Shown piece after piece: positions 1-8,567 of a stretch of 55,687 bases of DNA; the first letter of the stretch is position 1, and each line of letters opens with the position of its first letter. Under the pieces are notes generated by a model. That model ran no database searches. It saw only the letters and a program-made list of their open reading frames with translations, and was not told the origin of the DNA. Source of the DNA: Solirubrobacter ginsenosidimutans (lineage in GTDB: Bacteria; Actinomycetota; Thermoleophilia; Solirubrobacterales; Solirubrobacteraceae); NCBI RefSeq assembly GCF_027587205.1, contig NZ_JAPDOD010000057.1:1-55687 (forward strand). The letters are read 5' to 3'. The translations under genes and the position numbers were made by a program.

Positions 1-124
1 AATTTCCCCCGGGGGAGATTGCAGGGCGGGTGATGCGCTGGGGGTCGGATCGCCGCGATGCTGGCGGCACGTTCATTCGCGGCGGCCTGGTCGGCCGCGA
101 CCCTATGCGGAAAGGAGGCCAGCA

Positions 125-871
125 ATGGCCGCCACCCATGCAGTTCCCCCCGCGGGCGCTGTGGCTCGGAGTTACGAGCACACCGAGCGCGTCGTCTGCG
201 CGATCTTCATGCTCGTCTCCCCGCTCATCCTCCTTGTCGCGACGATCGTGCATCCCAAGCACGGCATCGCGAAAACGGACGGGGCGGAGTACTACGGCGC
301 CGCATACGAGCACACGACCCGGTTCTACATTGCGCACACGGGCTACTTCTTGACAGGGGTCACCCTGATCGTCGCGTTCATCGGGATGAACCGGCTGGTG
401 CGGCCGACCCATCCCAAGGCGGCCTTCTGGGGGCTCGTGCTCTCGGCCATGGGGTTCGTGGGCTGGGGCGCGATCGACGGCATGGACTTCATGACCTTCA
501 ACGCCGGCAGGTTCACCGCGGGGTCGCAGTGGGCGGGGAGCCTGGGCGGGAGCCTGGACCACAACACGATGCAGACCTACATCGACAACGCGCTGGGCGA
601 CAACTTCGTCCTGATCCCGGTATTCGGCGTCTTCTTCTTGCTCATCATCGGACTCGTCGTGAACGCCGTCGGACTGCACCGCTCCGGCATCGTCAACTTC
701 TTCCACGCGCTGTTGCTGCCGATCGGCGTGACCGGCGTGATCAGCTTCCTCGACTATCCGCCGCTGGAGATCGGCTCCGGCCTCTGCGTGTGCGCCGCCG
801 TCATACCCATCGGGGTGCGGCAGCTGCGGGCGCGGCACGACGCGACGGCAGCTCAGGCGGCCGCGAGCTGA
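125..871 (+). CDS. Multi-pass integral membrane protein of unknown function
   Basis: 248 aa. Several hydrophobic segments are visible: about residues 25-43 (FMLVSPLILLVATIV), 73-90, 105-122, 160-185 and 195-225. This fits four to six transmembrane helices and no soluble domain. The ATG at 125 has a strong AAAGGAGG ribosome site at 111-118, which decides the start. The segments between helices contain a conserved-looking DGMDFMTF stretch and an Asn/Asp-rich loop, but I do not recognise a family with confidence. It may be one of the uncharacterised DUF4386-like actinobacterial membrane proteins. The next gene on the same strand (973) is a small membrane protein about 100 bp downstream, so the two could be cotranscribed. 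Confidence 0.75.
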   Translation: MAATHAVPPAGAVARSYEHTERVVCAIFMLVSPLILLVATIVHPKHGIAKTDGAEYYGAAYEHTTRFYIAHTGYFLTGVTLIVAFIGMNRLVRPTHPKAAFWGLVLSAMGFVGWGAIDGMDFMTFNAGRFTAGSQWAGSLGGSLDHNTMQTYIDNALGDNFVLIPVFGVFFLLIIGLVVNAVGLHRSGIVNFFHALLLPIGVTGVISFLDYPPLEIGSGLCVCAAVIPIGVRQLRARHDATAAQAAAS

Positions 872-972
872 TGGCCGCCCGCTAACCACTACTCCACAAA
901 CAGGACGATGAACTCGAATCCAGCCCGATCCCGTGCCGGTCGGCCTCCATCCTCAGGCGTGGTGAACGTCGA

Positions 973-1161
973 GTGATCGCGTCGATCGCGCCGCCGCTCG
1001 CCCACGCCGGGCACGTGTGGCCCACACTGCTCTCCCTCGTTCCAATACTGTTCGCCATCGCCCTGCTCGCCGTTCAGAGCGTGCGCGATCGGCGGCGCGG
1101 CAGGCAGCCCGCGGACACGGCCGACTGGCCTGACCCCTCGGGCGACCGCCTCGAACGCTGA
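973..1161 (+). CDS. Small single-pass membrane protein
   Basis: 62 aa from a GTG start. Residues 16-35 (WPTLLSLVPILFAIALLAVQ) form one hydrophobic helix, followed by a basic cytoplasmic stretch (RDRRRGR) and a polar tail. This gives an N-out/C-in topology by the positive-inside rule. No ribosome site is obvious, and a second GTG at 962 is out of frame. No family is recognised. Its position behind the membrane protein at 125-871 suggests a shared transcript. It could also be a chance reading frame, because the region is short and GC-rich. Confidence 0.4.
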   Translation: MIASIAPPLAHAGHVWPTLLSLVPILFAIALLAVQSVRDRRRGRQPADTADWPDPSGDRLER

Positions 1162-1247
1162 GCCCAGCGGCGGTTCAGCGCCGACCCGCGTGCAGGCGGC
1201 GGGCTGTCTACCTCCGCCGACGCGTGCCGCGCAGGAGCCGCCGCTGC

Positions 1248-3482
1248 TTAGGCGGACTCGATCAGGCCGAGGTCGCGAGCGTGGTCGAGGACCTGGTCGC
1301 GGGAGGTACCGTCGAGCTTGCGGTAGATCGACTTCGTGTGCGAGTGGATCGTGCTGTAGGAGACGAAGAGCATCGCCGCGACCTCGCGTTTGGTCCGTCC
1401 TTGGGCGAGGAGCCGGAGTACCTCAAGCTCGCGCTCCGTGAGCACGCTGCCAGGGCTCGCCCGGACATGCGCCGTCGTCAGTCGTCGCGCCACGTCCTCG
1501 ACGCGCTCGGCCAGGATTCCCGGGTCGGGGCAGCTCTCGATCACGGTGCGCGCCTCCGTGAGCATCGCCCGCGCCTCGGGACCCGCGCCGAGGGCTCGGC
1601 GGACGAGCGCTGCTTCTAAGAGCGCCTCTGCGATCAACAGCGATTCAGTGTGGCCTCGCAGCTGTTGGAGTCCCAGGCCGATCGCGCGGTCGGCTGGCTC
1701 CAGTTCCCCGCGGCGCGCATGTAGCGCACCGCGTATCACGTGGTAGTAGCCGACGTGAGGGAGGTCCGCGATGCCGTGTGTGCGCGCCAAGTCGAGTGCC
1801 TCGTCGATCCAGCGATCAGCTTCGGCGAGGTCGCCGGCGACCAGCGTGGCCTTGGCCAGAATGCAATGCGCATCGGCGGCGACGATCCACTGCTCGTGCC
1901 GTGGTGCCAGCGCGACCGCGTGCTGTAGCGGCGCGATCGCCGCGTCGCTCTCGCCCGTCAGAACGAGCGCCCAACCGAGGTTGAAGGCGGCCAATGGCTG
2001 CCACCCGGACTCCCGCCTGGTCTCGGTCAGGTAGGCGGCGCGGGCGGCGGCGAGCATGGCGCCGACATCAGACCACGACCATGTCGAGCGTGCCAGCGTC
2101 GCACTCTCTTCAACCGTTCCGGAGCCGTCGGGAAGCTCTCCCTCGTAGTCGGCCTCCCGCGCAGCGGCCAGGGCCTGTCTGGCCTGCTCAGCGTCGCCGA
2201 CGAGGCTGAGCATCCATGCCTGAACGATGCAGAGGCGAGCATCCGTCCGGACGGCGTTTGGTGGGAACGCTTCGAGCCAGTGCGCGAGGGTCGCGAGCCG
2301 CCCCGAATTCAGATACGCGAACCAGTGGGTCGCGACGAGGGTCGCAGCCGTCTGGAAGTCACCGCCCGTGATCGCATGCCGGATCGCTTCATCGACGTCG
2401 CCTGCGGACGCAAACCATGCGCAGGCCCGCTGGTGGAGCTCGGGCTCGCTGTCGTCAGCCCGCCGGCGGAGCTCGTCGCGCAGCAACTCAGCGAACAGAT
2501 GGTGATAGCGAAACCACTCACGGCGCTCGTCCAGCGCAACGAGAAAAAGATTGGCTCGCTCGATCTCGGCCAGCACCCTGGCCGCGTCGCCTCTGCCCGT
2601 CACGCTGTCGCACAGCGACGCACACATGCGATCGAGAATTGAGGTCTCCAGCAGAAACCGGCGATGCTCGTCGCTCTCGGACGCCAGCACGACCTCGGTC
2701 AAGTACTCGACGATGTGGCGGCTCGAACCGCCGAACTCCGCCAGCGCGGTCGTCGGATCGCTCACATCCCGAACTGAAAGAAACGCGAGATACAGGCCCG
2801 CCGGCCAGCCCTCGGTGCGCCGCTGCAGGCTCGCGATCGAGTCCGGCGCAATATCAAGCCCGAAGGCGTCACCGAACAGCTCCGCGGTCTCGGCTTCGGT
2901 GAACGCAAGCTCGCCTGCGCGAAGCTCGAACAGCCCGCCGCTGGCGCGCAAGCGCGCGAACCCGAGTGGCGGGTCCAAACGCGACGCCACCACCAGCTGA
3001 ACATTCGGCGGCCCTCGCTCGATCAGCATCGCGATCGATTCGTGACACGCCGGGTTCGTCACCCAGTGGTAGTCGTCGAGCACGAGCGCGATCTCGCGCT
3101 CCATCGACTCCAGCTCGTTCAGCAGCCGAGGGACGATCGCCTCAAGCATCATGCCGCCCGCCGAGCGCAGCGCCGGCTCGACCGCAGCGCCGAAGCCCGG
3201 CTCGATGCCACGAATCGCCGCGACCACGTAGTCCCAGAGCACCAGCGGATCGTTGTCCCCGCGATCCAGCGACACCCACGCGAACGACCGCGAGTCAAGC
3301 TCCCGCCACTGCGCGAGCAGCATCGTCTTCCCGAAGCCAGCCGGAGCAACGATCGAAACGACGGGCAGACCGCACGCCGCCGCAGCGTCCGTGAGCCGCC
3401 GCCGCGGCAAATTCCCCGAACGCAAACCGGGAGGATGCAACTTGCTACCGAGGACCGTGGCACTCATCGCGCGAGAGCTCAT
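1248..3482 (-). CDS. MalT-type LuxR-family transcriptional regulator with STAND ATPase domain
   Basis: About 744 aa from the ATG at 3482 (MSSRAMSATVL); an internal ATG at 3467 is equally possible. Longer upstream reading is only antisense of the neighbouring gene. The N-terminus has the MalT-like signature SKLHPPGLRSGNLPRRRL. It is followed by a Walker A loop at about 46-53 (APAGFGKT), a Walker B region (EIALVLDDYHWVTNP), a long helical TPR-like middle, and a C-terminal LuxR HTH (LTERELEVLRLLAQG...STIHSHTKSIYRKL). MalT-type proteins bind ATP and an inducer, multimerise and activate transcription. Its recognition helix differs from that of the three LuxR proteins at 13.8-25 kb, so it probably reads a different site. 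The DUF1254 gene lies just upstream on the same strand, about 150 bp away. Confidence 0.88.
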   Translation of the reverse strand: MSSRAMSATVLGSKLHPPGLRSGNLPRRRLTDAAAACGLPVVSIVAPAGFGKTMLLAQWRELDSRSFAWVSLDRGDNDPLVLWDYVVAAIRGIEPGFGAAVEPALRSAGGMMLEAIVPRLLNELESMEREIALVLDDYHWVTNPACHESIAMLIERGPPNVQLVVASRLDPPLGFARLRASGGLFELRAGELAFTEAETAELFGDAFGLDIAPDSIASLQRRTEGWPAGLYLAFLSVRDVSDPTTALAEFGGSSRHIVEYLTEVVLASESDEHRRFLLETSILDRMCASLCDSVTGRGDAARVLAEIERANLFLVALDERREWFRYHHLFAELLRDELRRRADDSEPELHQRACAWFASAGDVDEAIRHAITGGDFQTAATLVATHWFAYLNSGRLATLAHWLEAFPPNAVRTDARLCIVQAWMLSLVGDAEQARQALAAAREADYEGELPDGSGTVEESATLARSTWSWSDVGAMLAAARAAYLTETRRESGWQPLAAFNLGWALVLTGESDAAIAPLQHAVALAPRHEQWIVAADAHCILAKATLVAGDLAEADRWIDEALDLARTHGIADLPHVGYYHVIRGALHARRGELEPADRAIGLGLQQLRGHTESLLIAEALLEAALVRRALGAGPEARAMLTEARTVIESCPDPGILAERVEDVARRLTTAHVRASPGSVLTERELEVLRLLAQGRTKREVAAMLFVSYSTIHSHTKSIYRKLDGTSRDQVLDHARDLGLIESA

Positions 3483-3636
3483 TTCATTGCCGACCAGCGA
3501 CGCGCCCCCTTGACGGGCGTCGCCGTGAGGATCGTGTCGATCCCCACGCGCGAGCGAATCACCCCGAACGGATGATCTCCGCTCCAGCAGCGCGACGCGG
3601 GCCTGATCTTCAGCGTGAACAGTGTCTGCGCCGCGT

Positions 3637-5076
3637 TCAGTCGATCGGCTCGAACTCGTTGAGCTTCCAGGTTTGGTCGAACCATGGCTCCAGCGGTCCG
3701 TAGAGACGGAAGAGCTGAAACCAGGACTTGCCTGGGATGGTCTCGACCCAGTTGCTTTCCATTCCCTCGGGCGCCGCGGGTCCGAAGTAGAGGTCATAGG
3801 AGCCGTCGTCGTTGCCTTGGAGGGTTCCGGAGTTGCTCGCCAGGGCGGGGTAGATCGTCGATGCGACCTGGATCAGCGAGCGGGTCTGGGTGTCATAGAC
3901 ATCGACCGCCCAGAAGTTCTTTGCCGGCGGGTCAGGGTCGACGTGCAGCCGGTAGGTCTTAGCGCCGTTGAGCAGGTCGCCGTTGACGTCGTGCACGGTG
4001 TAGGCGTACGCGGACCCGGCGCCGATCTGGGCGTGCGCCATGGCCGGGGTGATGACGGTGGCGAGGTAGTGAAACTGCGTGCGGGCATCCAGCAAGCGTG
4101 CGCCGTTGCGCAGGAACTCGTGGTTGCCGCCGACGAACGCGTTCTTCCACGAGCCGTAGAGCACCGCGCCGGGATCGCGCGGGGTGTAGGCGATGGCTCG
4201 CGCCATGCCGCCGCCGATCCGGGCGGCGTTGTCGAGGACTGCGCGCATCCGGTCATCCGGCGCGAACGGCTGACCCTTGACGATGCCGATCGCCGCGAGC
4301 TGGCCGGCGCGCTCGGCGTCAAGCGCCTCGACCGGCTCTTCCTGCACGAGTTCGTCGACTTCCTCATAGAACGAGAAGTCGTTGGCGTGGATCGTGTTGA
4401 ACACCGCGTCGGCGATGTTGATGAACACGTTTTCGGCCGGGCTGTCGGCCTCGGCGAGCGGGTAGATCCTGGTCTGCTTCATCGCCGGGACACCACCGAG
4501 GGCGCGCAGCACCACCCAGTTGGCAAACGTCGGACAGCGGTAGCTGAAGTAGCCGTCCGGGACCTCGCCGTCGTAGCCGGGGGGCAGGAACAGGTAGCTG
4601 CCGCCCTTCCCGCGGTCGGGGCCGGCGATTCCCATGTCGGCGACGTAGCGAAACCAGAAGTCGTCGACCACGCACAACGATTCAGGCGGCGCCTCGATCA
4701 CCGTGGGCCCCCACGCACGCAGATCGAGCATCGTCGTGCCGTAGGTCGTCTCGGTGTTCGGCGTCAAGAACAGCGACCCGGAGTTCGCCCGTGGTTCGGT
4801 GTACCCGACGACGTTCGGCGACGTGATCCCGACCGACCGCAACCCGCGCCGCATCGCCACCAGCGACGCGCCCGGCACGGCGTTGAGGAACACCTCGATC
4901 CCGCGCATCAGATCGAGCGCGTCGTAGATCGTGGTCACCGTCTCCGGCGTCGGCACCCCATCGAAGAAGTCGAGCGCGCCGAACGGCGACTCGACCCGAT
5001 CCGCCGACGACAGCGTCGCGATCGCCTCCCGCATCTGCTCCGGCGAAAGACTCCCGGGCAACGCTCCCGACATCAC
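3637..5076 (-). CDS. DUF1254/DUF1214 domain-containing protein
   Basis: 479 aa, ATG at 5076. The N-terminal half carries DUF1254-like features (GYTEPRANSGSLFLTPNTET; AWGPTVIEAPPE; FWFRYVADMG; GSYLFLPPGYDGEVP). The C-terminal half carries DUF1214 features (GSAYAYTVHDVNGDLLNGAKTY, PPAKNFWAVDVYDTQTRS, ending PWFDQTWKLNEFEPID). This is the usual two-domain order and length for the family, whose biochemical function is not established. No signal peptide is visible, although many relatives are secreted. It precedes the MalT-type regulator on the same strand, which makes it a candidate co-regulated gene. The roughly 270 bp upstream of it hold no supported gene and presumably its promoter. Confidence 0.85.
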   Translation of the reverse strand: MMSGALPGSLSPEQMREAIATLSSADRVESPFGALDFFDGVPTPETVTTIYDALDLMRGIEVFLNAVPGASLVAMRRGLRSVGITSPNVVGYTEPRANSGSLFLTPNTETTYGTTMLDLRAWGPTVIEAPPESLCVVDDFWFRYVADMGIAGPDRGKGGSYLFLPPGYDGEVPDGYFSYRCPTFANWVVLRALGGVPAMKQTRIYPLAEADSPAENVFINIADAVFNTIHANDFSFYEEVDELVQEEPVEALDAERAGQLAAIGIVKGQPFAPDDRMRAVLDNAARIGGGMARAIAYTPRDPGAVLYGSWKNAFVGGNHEFLRNGARLLDARTQFHYLATVITPAMAHAQIGAGSAYAYTVHDVNGDLLNGAKTYRLHVDPDPPAKNFWAVDVYDTQTRSLIQVASTIYPALASNSGTLQGNDDGSYDLYFGPAAPEGMESNWVETIPGKSWFQLFRLYGPLEPWFDQTWKLNEFEPID

Positions 5077-5345
5077 ACTCCCCCTGCTCGATCACCCACA
5101 CGGCCGGGGGCCTGGCCCGGCCGCACACGTCGCGCCGTCTGGCCCCCCCGGATCACGGCCACCCTAGGCGCCGGACAAGTGACCGGTCCTCGCCCGAACC
5201 GGGTGATTGCGCGCAACGCCGGCCGCGCTTCGCGGGCGGCGGCCTGAATCTGAGCGGGCGCTATCGCAACCCGCCGCGCTCTCGCTTTCGTGTCTTCAGG
5301 CGCTCTCGGATCGGAGTTCATCTCCAACACGGCACGACGCCGCGG

Positions 5346-6074
5346 CTAGCGGTTGTGGTTGACGACCTCGATGTTGTTCCCGTCGGGATCGAGCACGAAC
5401 GCGGCGTAGTACCCGTCGTGGTAGTCGGGCCGCTCGCCGGGCTCGCCGTTGCTCTGATAGCCGGCCGCGATCGCGTCGGCGTGAAACCTCCGCACCGCGT
5501 CGTCGTCGCCGGAGAAGGCGATGTGGATGTGCTCGGTCGGCTCGCCGGCGAACACCCCGAACACACCACCGTGTCCGCTGACCGAGAACTCCGTGCGCTC
5601 CGCGGTTTGGCCGCGGATGGTCAGCCCTGCGGCCGCACCCGCCGCCGCGTAGAACGAGCTTGACGGCTCCAGATCGCTGGCCCGGATGGCGACGTGGTCG
5701 ATGTTGCCGCGGGGTCGATCGCCGTCGCGGTAAACCGCTTCGAAGCCGTTGCCGGCAGCGTCCTTGAGAAAACCCGCGTAGTAGTCGTCGGCGTAGCGCG
5801 GACGCGGGCCTGCAGGTCCGTCATCGACCAGGCCGGCCTCGACACCCGCCTGCCAGAAGCGGTCGACGTCGGCCTGCGTCTTCGCGATGAAGGCAACGTG
5901 GCTGCGCCGGGTAGGCGCACGGTCGTCGTTGTCCCGCATGAGGACGAAGTTCCCCCACATGGTGAAGCTCGGCGTGTCGGCAGTCTGCTCGATCCCGAGT
6001 TCTCGCAGCCCGGCACCGAGGGCGCCAACGGCAAAGGAGAGATCAGAGACTCGAAGGCTGACATGGTCAAGCAT
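5346..6074 (-). CDS. VOC-superfamily protein with two glyoxalase/dioxygenase modules
   Basis: 242 aa, ATG at 6074. Two consecutive vicinal-oxygen-chelate modules are visible. The first starts at LDHVSLRVSDL and ends near NGFEAVYRD; the second starts at IDHVAIRASDL and ends at NNIEVVNHN. Each has the family's DH at its first strand. The second also has HIHIAF and a terminal IEVV, giving the expected His/His/Glu metal ligands. The first module keeps the final Glu (GFEAV). Family members include glyoxalases, ring-cleavage dioxygenases and resistance proteins; the substrate here cannot be read from sequence. It is followed on the same strand by no gene within 270 bp and lies about 150 bp downstream of marR. 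Confidence 0.82.
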   Translation of the reverse strand: MLDHVSLRVSDLSFAVGALGAGLRELGIEQTADTPSFTMWGNFVLMRDNDDRAPTRRSHVAFIAKTQADVDRFWQAGVEAGLVDDGPAGPRPRYADDYYAGFLKDAAGNGFEAVYRDGDRPRGNIDHVAIRASDLEPSSSFYAAAGAAAGLTIRGQTAERTEFSVSGHGGVFGVFAGEPTEHIHIAFSGDDDAVRRFHADAIAAGYQSNGEPGERPDYHDGYYAAFVLDPDGNNIEVVNHNR

Positions 6075-6228
6075 GGCCGGGTCCTTGGTGATGGTTCACG
6101 TGGTCGGGATCGTCGTGCGCTTGAGCCCAGACGGCATCATGCCCACCTAGGCGGGCTCGTCCTCCACCACCGCTTATGCGCCCCGAGCCGGAGCGCACGG
6201 CGCGTGAGACAGAACCGCCGCGGTCGGC

Positions 6229-6732
6229 TCAGCGGCTCGCGGCGCTCAGTTCCGCGTTCTGGGCGGCCCGAAGCTTCGCCCAGATCCGAACGATCGCCTC
6301 GATGTCTTCTTGGTCGAGAGGTTCTATGAAGTGCCGAAGAATGGCGTCCTCGAACGTCCGCGCGACCTTCTCGCTATAGCGCCGGCCCTTGCTCGTGAAG
6401 CTGATCAGCGACTTGCGCCCGTCGCCCTGATCGGCGCCGCGTTGAAGATGTCCGGCATCGACCAGTTCCTGTACGAGGCGCGAGGCGCGGGTGGGACTGA
6501 CGCTGACGAGCTGGTCAGCGAGCGACCGCACCGACTGCGGCTCCTCGTCGTGGAGCCGACACAGGATCTCGGTGGCGCTGAACGAGATGCGGTGCTGCTC
6601 GCGCAGCTCCCGGTCAATCCGATCGGTGACCGACGCGTGAGCGAACAGCAGAGCGAACCAAGCGTCCTGCTGCTCTGGGGTGATCACCTTGGCCACGGTG
6701 TGGTTGGGCTTCGAAGGGGTCGTGCCGGACAA
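6229..6732 (-). CDS. MarR-family transcriptional regulator
   Basis: 167 aa, ATG at 6732. The core is a winged helix: HRISFSATEILCRLHDEEP, then SVRSLADQLVSVSPTRASRLVQELVDAG as helix-turn-helix, and LQRGADQGDGRKSLISFTSKG as the wing with its conserved Asp-x-Arg. N- and C-terminal helices would form the dimer interface. MarR proteins are usually ligand-responsive repressors of themselves and of a divergent gene. The divergent three-gene NAD(P)-oxidoreductase operon starts at 6940, and the 207-bp spacer holds two near-identical operator-like repeats (6795-6817 and 6876-6898). A TTGACA -35-like hexamer for this gene is present on the minus strand at 6784-6789. Confidence 0.9.
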   Translation of the reverse strand: MSGTTPSKPNHTVAKVITPEQQDAWFALLFAHASVTDRIDRELREQHRISFSATEILCRLHDEEPQSVRSLADQLVSVSPTRASRLVQELVDAGHLQRGADQGDGRKSLISFTSKGRRYSEKVARTFEDAILRHFIEPLDQEDIEAIVRIWAKLRAAQNAELSAASR

Positions 6733-6783
6733 AGTCCAAAAAGTCTAACACCGCGCAACTACAACCTAGGGCAAGCACCACTC

Positions 6784-6789
6784 TGTCAA
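6784..6789 (-). promoter_or_regulatory. Candidate -35 hexamer of the marR promoter
   Basis: The minus strand reads TTGACA here, a perfect match to the housekeeping -35 consensus, 51 bp upstream of the marR start. A poor -10 (TAGGTT-like) follows at 15-17 bp. The hexamer sits only 5 bp from operator-like repeat 1, as expected for autorepression. Confidence 0.4.
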
Positions 6790-6794
6790 TCCAA

Positions 6795-6817
6795 ATGCGT
6801 GCGCCCGCATCTGACAG
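6795..6817. promoter_or_regulatory. Operator-like repeat 1 in the marR/NAD-operon spacer
   Basis: This site and the one at 6876-6898 share TGCGTGCGC-NN-GCATCTG, with 18 of 23 positions identical. The site also contains dyad symmetry (ATGCG...CGCAT) and is bracketed by CTGTCA at 6783 and TGACAG at 6812. It lies next to the marR -35 candidate. I infer a binding site for the adjacent MarR protein. Confidence 0.5.
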
Positions 6818-6875
6818 ATGGAGGAGACCTGCCGCGCGGGGCCCGGCGCGGAAAGTTATCGTCGGCCACAACTAT

Positions 6876-6898
6876 GTGCGTGCGCAGGCATCTGTTAG
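6876..6898. promoter_or_regulatory. Operator-like repeat 2 in the marR/NAD-operon spacer
   Basis: Second copy of TGCGTGCGC-NN-GCATCTG, 81 bp from the first and 41 bp before the start codon at 6940. That position would cover the promoter or early transcript of the oxidoreductase operon. One copy near each divergent promoter is the classical MarR-family layout. Confidence 0.5.
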
Positions 6899-6939
6899 CG
6901 TGTTGGTCCTGTACTGCCCACGAAGGAAGTTGGCGCACC

Positions 6940-7563
6940 ATGAGCAGCATCAGCGTTATCGGCCTGGGGAACATGGCCAGCGCCCTGGCCGCCCGGGCGC
7001 TCGCCGGAGGCAACGCGGTGGAGATGATCGGCCGCGACCCGGCCAAGGCCAACGAACTGGCCGCCGCACTCGGCGGCGGCGTCACGGCGGGGACATTCGG
7101 CACCATCCCGGCCGGCGACCTCGTCATCCTCGCTGTGCCCCACGCCAGCGCCGTGCCGGTCGTCGCCCAATACGGGGACGCGCTGGCCGGCAAGATCATC
7201 ATCGACGTCTCCAACACCTCCAACGCCGACGCCACCGGGCTGGTCACCCCTGAAGGCACTTCCGGCGCGCAGGAGATCGCCAAGGCCGTCCCGGCGAGCG
7301 CGAACGTCGTGAAGGCGTTCAACACCGTCTTTGGTCACATCCTGGCCCAGGGCGGCCCGCTGGACGTGCTCTTCGCGGGCGACGACGCGCGGGCCAAGGC
7401 GAGCGTGTCGGCGTTCATCGAGAGCCTCGGGCTGCGCCCGCTGGATGCCGGCGGCCTGGACGTGGCGCGCTGGCTGGAAGGGGCGGGCCTGCTGATGATC
7501 AGCCTGGCCCGCAATGGCGTGGGGAACTTCAACTTCTCCCTCGGCGTCGACCTCGCCGGCTGA
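6940..7563 (+). CDS. NADPH-dependent F420 reductase-like NAD(P)-binding protein
   Basis: 207 aa from the ATG at 6940, chosen because of GAAGGAAG at 6922-6929 and because homology begins at MSSISVIGLGNMASALA. It has a Rossmann nucleotide-binding motif GLGNMAS, then DLVILAVPHASAV, IIIDVSNTSN and VVKAFNTVFGHILA. This matches the NADP oxidoreductase coenzyme F420-dependent family (PF03807). The family reduces F420 or other substrates with NAD(P)H; the substrate here is unknown. It is the first gene of a three-gene set with an SDR-type protein (7617) and a second member of its own family (8564), divergent from marR. Confidence 0.82.
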   Translation: MSSISVIGLGNMASALAARALAGGNAVEMIGRDPAKANELAAALGGGVTAGTFGTIPAGDLVILAVPHASAVPVVAQYGDALAGKIIIDVSNTSNADATGLVTPEGTSGAQEIAKAVPASANVVKAFNTVFGHILAQGGPLDVLFAGDDARAKASVSAFIESLGLRPLDAGGLDVARWLEGAGLLMISLARNGVGNFNFSLGVDLAG

Positions 7564-7616
7564 GCGCGCCCGCACCACCTCTTCCTCCGCCACATCACCC
7601 CCTAAGGAGCAGCAAC

Positions 7617-8567
7617 ATGCGTGTCTTCGTCACAGGCGGGACCGGCCATACCGGTTCCTACATCATCCCGGAGCTCATCGCCGCCGGGCACGAGGTCACC
7701 GGCCTGGCCCGGTCGGACACCGCCGCGACGGCGCTGTCCGCGCATGGCGCGAAGGTGCGCCGCGGCGACCTCGAGGACCTCGAAGGGCTCATGGAGGCAG
7801 CCGCCGACTCCGACGGCGTCATCCACGTCGCGCACAGGCAAGACCTGCTTCCGTTTGGCGGGATGGACGCCGTGTCCGCCGCAGAGCTCCCGATCATGCT
7901 CGCGTACGGCGAGGCACTCGCGGGAACCGGAAAGCCGCTGGTCGCCGCGGGGAGCATCGGCTCGTCCGGGCAGCTGGGCCGGCCGGCCACCGAGGAGGAC
8001 CCGGCCCTTCCCGTCGGCGATGAGCACAAGGGAACCCTCCGGGTTCGCAATGTCGTGGAAACGGCTGTACTCGACCTCGCCGAACGGGGAGTGCGGTCTT
8101 CGGTCGTGCGGATTGCCAATATCGCGCACAGCACGACCGATCGTGCCGGCTTCCTCCCGACGCTGATCGCGCTCGCGAAGGAGAAGGGCGTCGCCGGCTA
8201 CCCCGGAGACGGCGCGAACCCGTGGAACGCCGTGCACGTCCGCGATGTCGCTTCCCTATTCCGCGTGGCGCTGGAGAGGGGCCCGGCCGGCAAACACTGG
8301 CACGCGGTCGCTGACGGGGCCATCCCGCTCCGCGAGATCGCCGAGGCCATCGGCAGCCGCCTGGGCCTGCCCGCCGTGAGTATTCCTTTGGACGAACTGA
8401 TGGTGCCGGGATACTTCGGGTTTCTCGCGAACATCGTCACGCAGAGCTACCCGGCGTCCAACCTCATCACGCGCCGGACCCTCGGCTGGGAACCCGCTCA
8501 GCCCGGCCTGCTCGCCGATTTGGACAACGGTCACTACTTCCCGTCTGACAGGGCGCTGAGCGCATGA
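7617..8567 (+). CDS. NAD(P)-dependent epimerase/dehydratase-like (atypical extended SDR)
   Basis: 316 aa, ATG at 7617 with AAGGAG about 9 bp upstream. The N-terminus MRVFVTGGTGHTGSYI gives the TGGTGxxG dinucleotide motif of extended/atypical SDRs, followed by a GDL acidic switch (VRRGDLEDL) and DGVIHVAH. The classical YxxxK active-site pair is not evident; the corresponding region reads GDEHKGTLRVRN. The C-terminal half (NAVHVRDVASLFRVALE; HAVADGAIPLREIAEAIG) is typical of the family. It lies 53 bp behind the 6940 gene and overlaps the 8564 gene by 4 bp (ATGA), so all three are probably one MarR-controlled operon. Confidence 0.85.
   Translation: MRVFVTGGTGHTGSYIIPELIAAGHEVTGLARSDTAATALSAHGAKVRRGDLEDLEGLMEAAADSDGVIHVAHRQDLLPFGGMDAVSAAELPIMLAYGEALAGTGKPLVAAGSIGSSGQLGRPATEEDPALPVGDEHKGTLRVRNVVETAVLDLAERGVRSSVVRIANIAHSTTDRAGFLPTLIALAKEKGVAGYPGDGANPWNAVHVRDVASLFRVALERGPAGKHWHAVADGAIPLREIAEAIGSRLGLPAVSIPLDELMVPGYFGFLANIVTQSYPASNLITRRTLGWEPAQPGLLADLDNGHYFPSDRALSA

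Noticed and set aside
6..15. CCCCCGGGGG palindrome at the left edge
   Set aside because: Ten-bp GC palindromes are expected by chance in DNA of this composition, and it has no gene context.
3483..3797. N-terminal extension of the MalT-type regulator up to 3797
   Set aside because: The extra 105 residues are Ser/Arg-rich antisense of the DUF1254 gene end; MalT-type homology starts near MSATVLGSKLHPP.
3622..5247. 541-codon plus-strand frame opposite the DUF1254 gene
   Set aside because: Low-complexity Arg/Val/Asp sequence with no family features; the minus-strand product has clear DUF1254/DUF1214 motifs.
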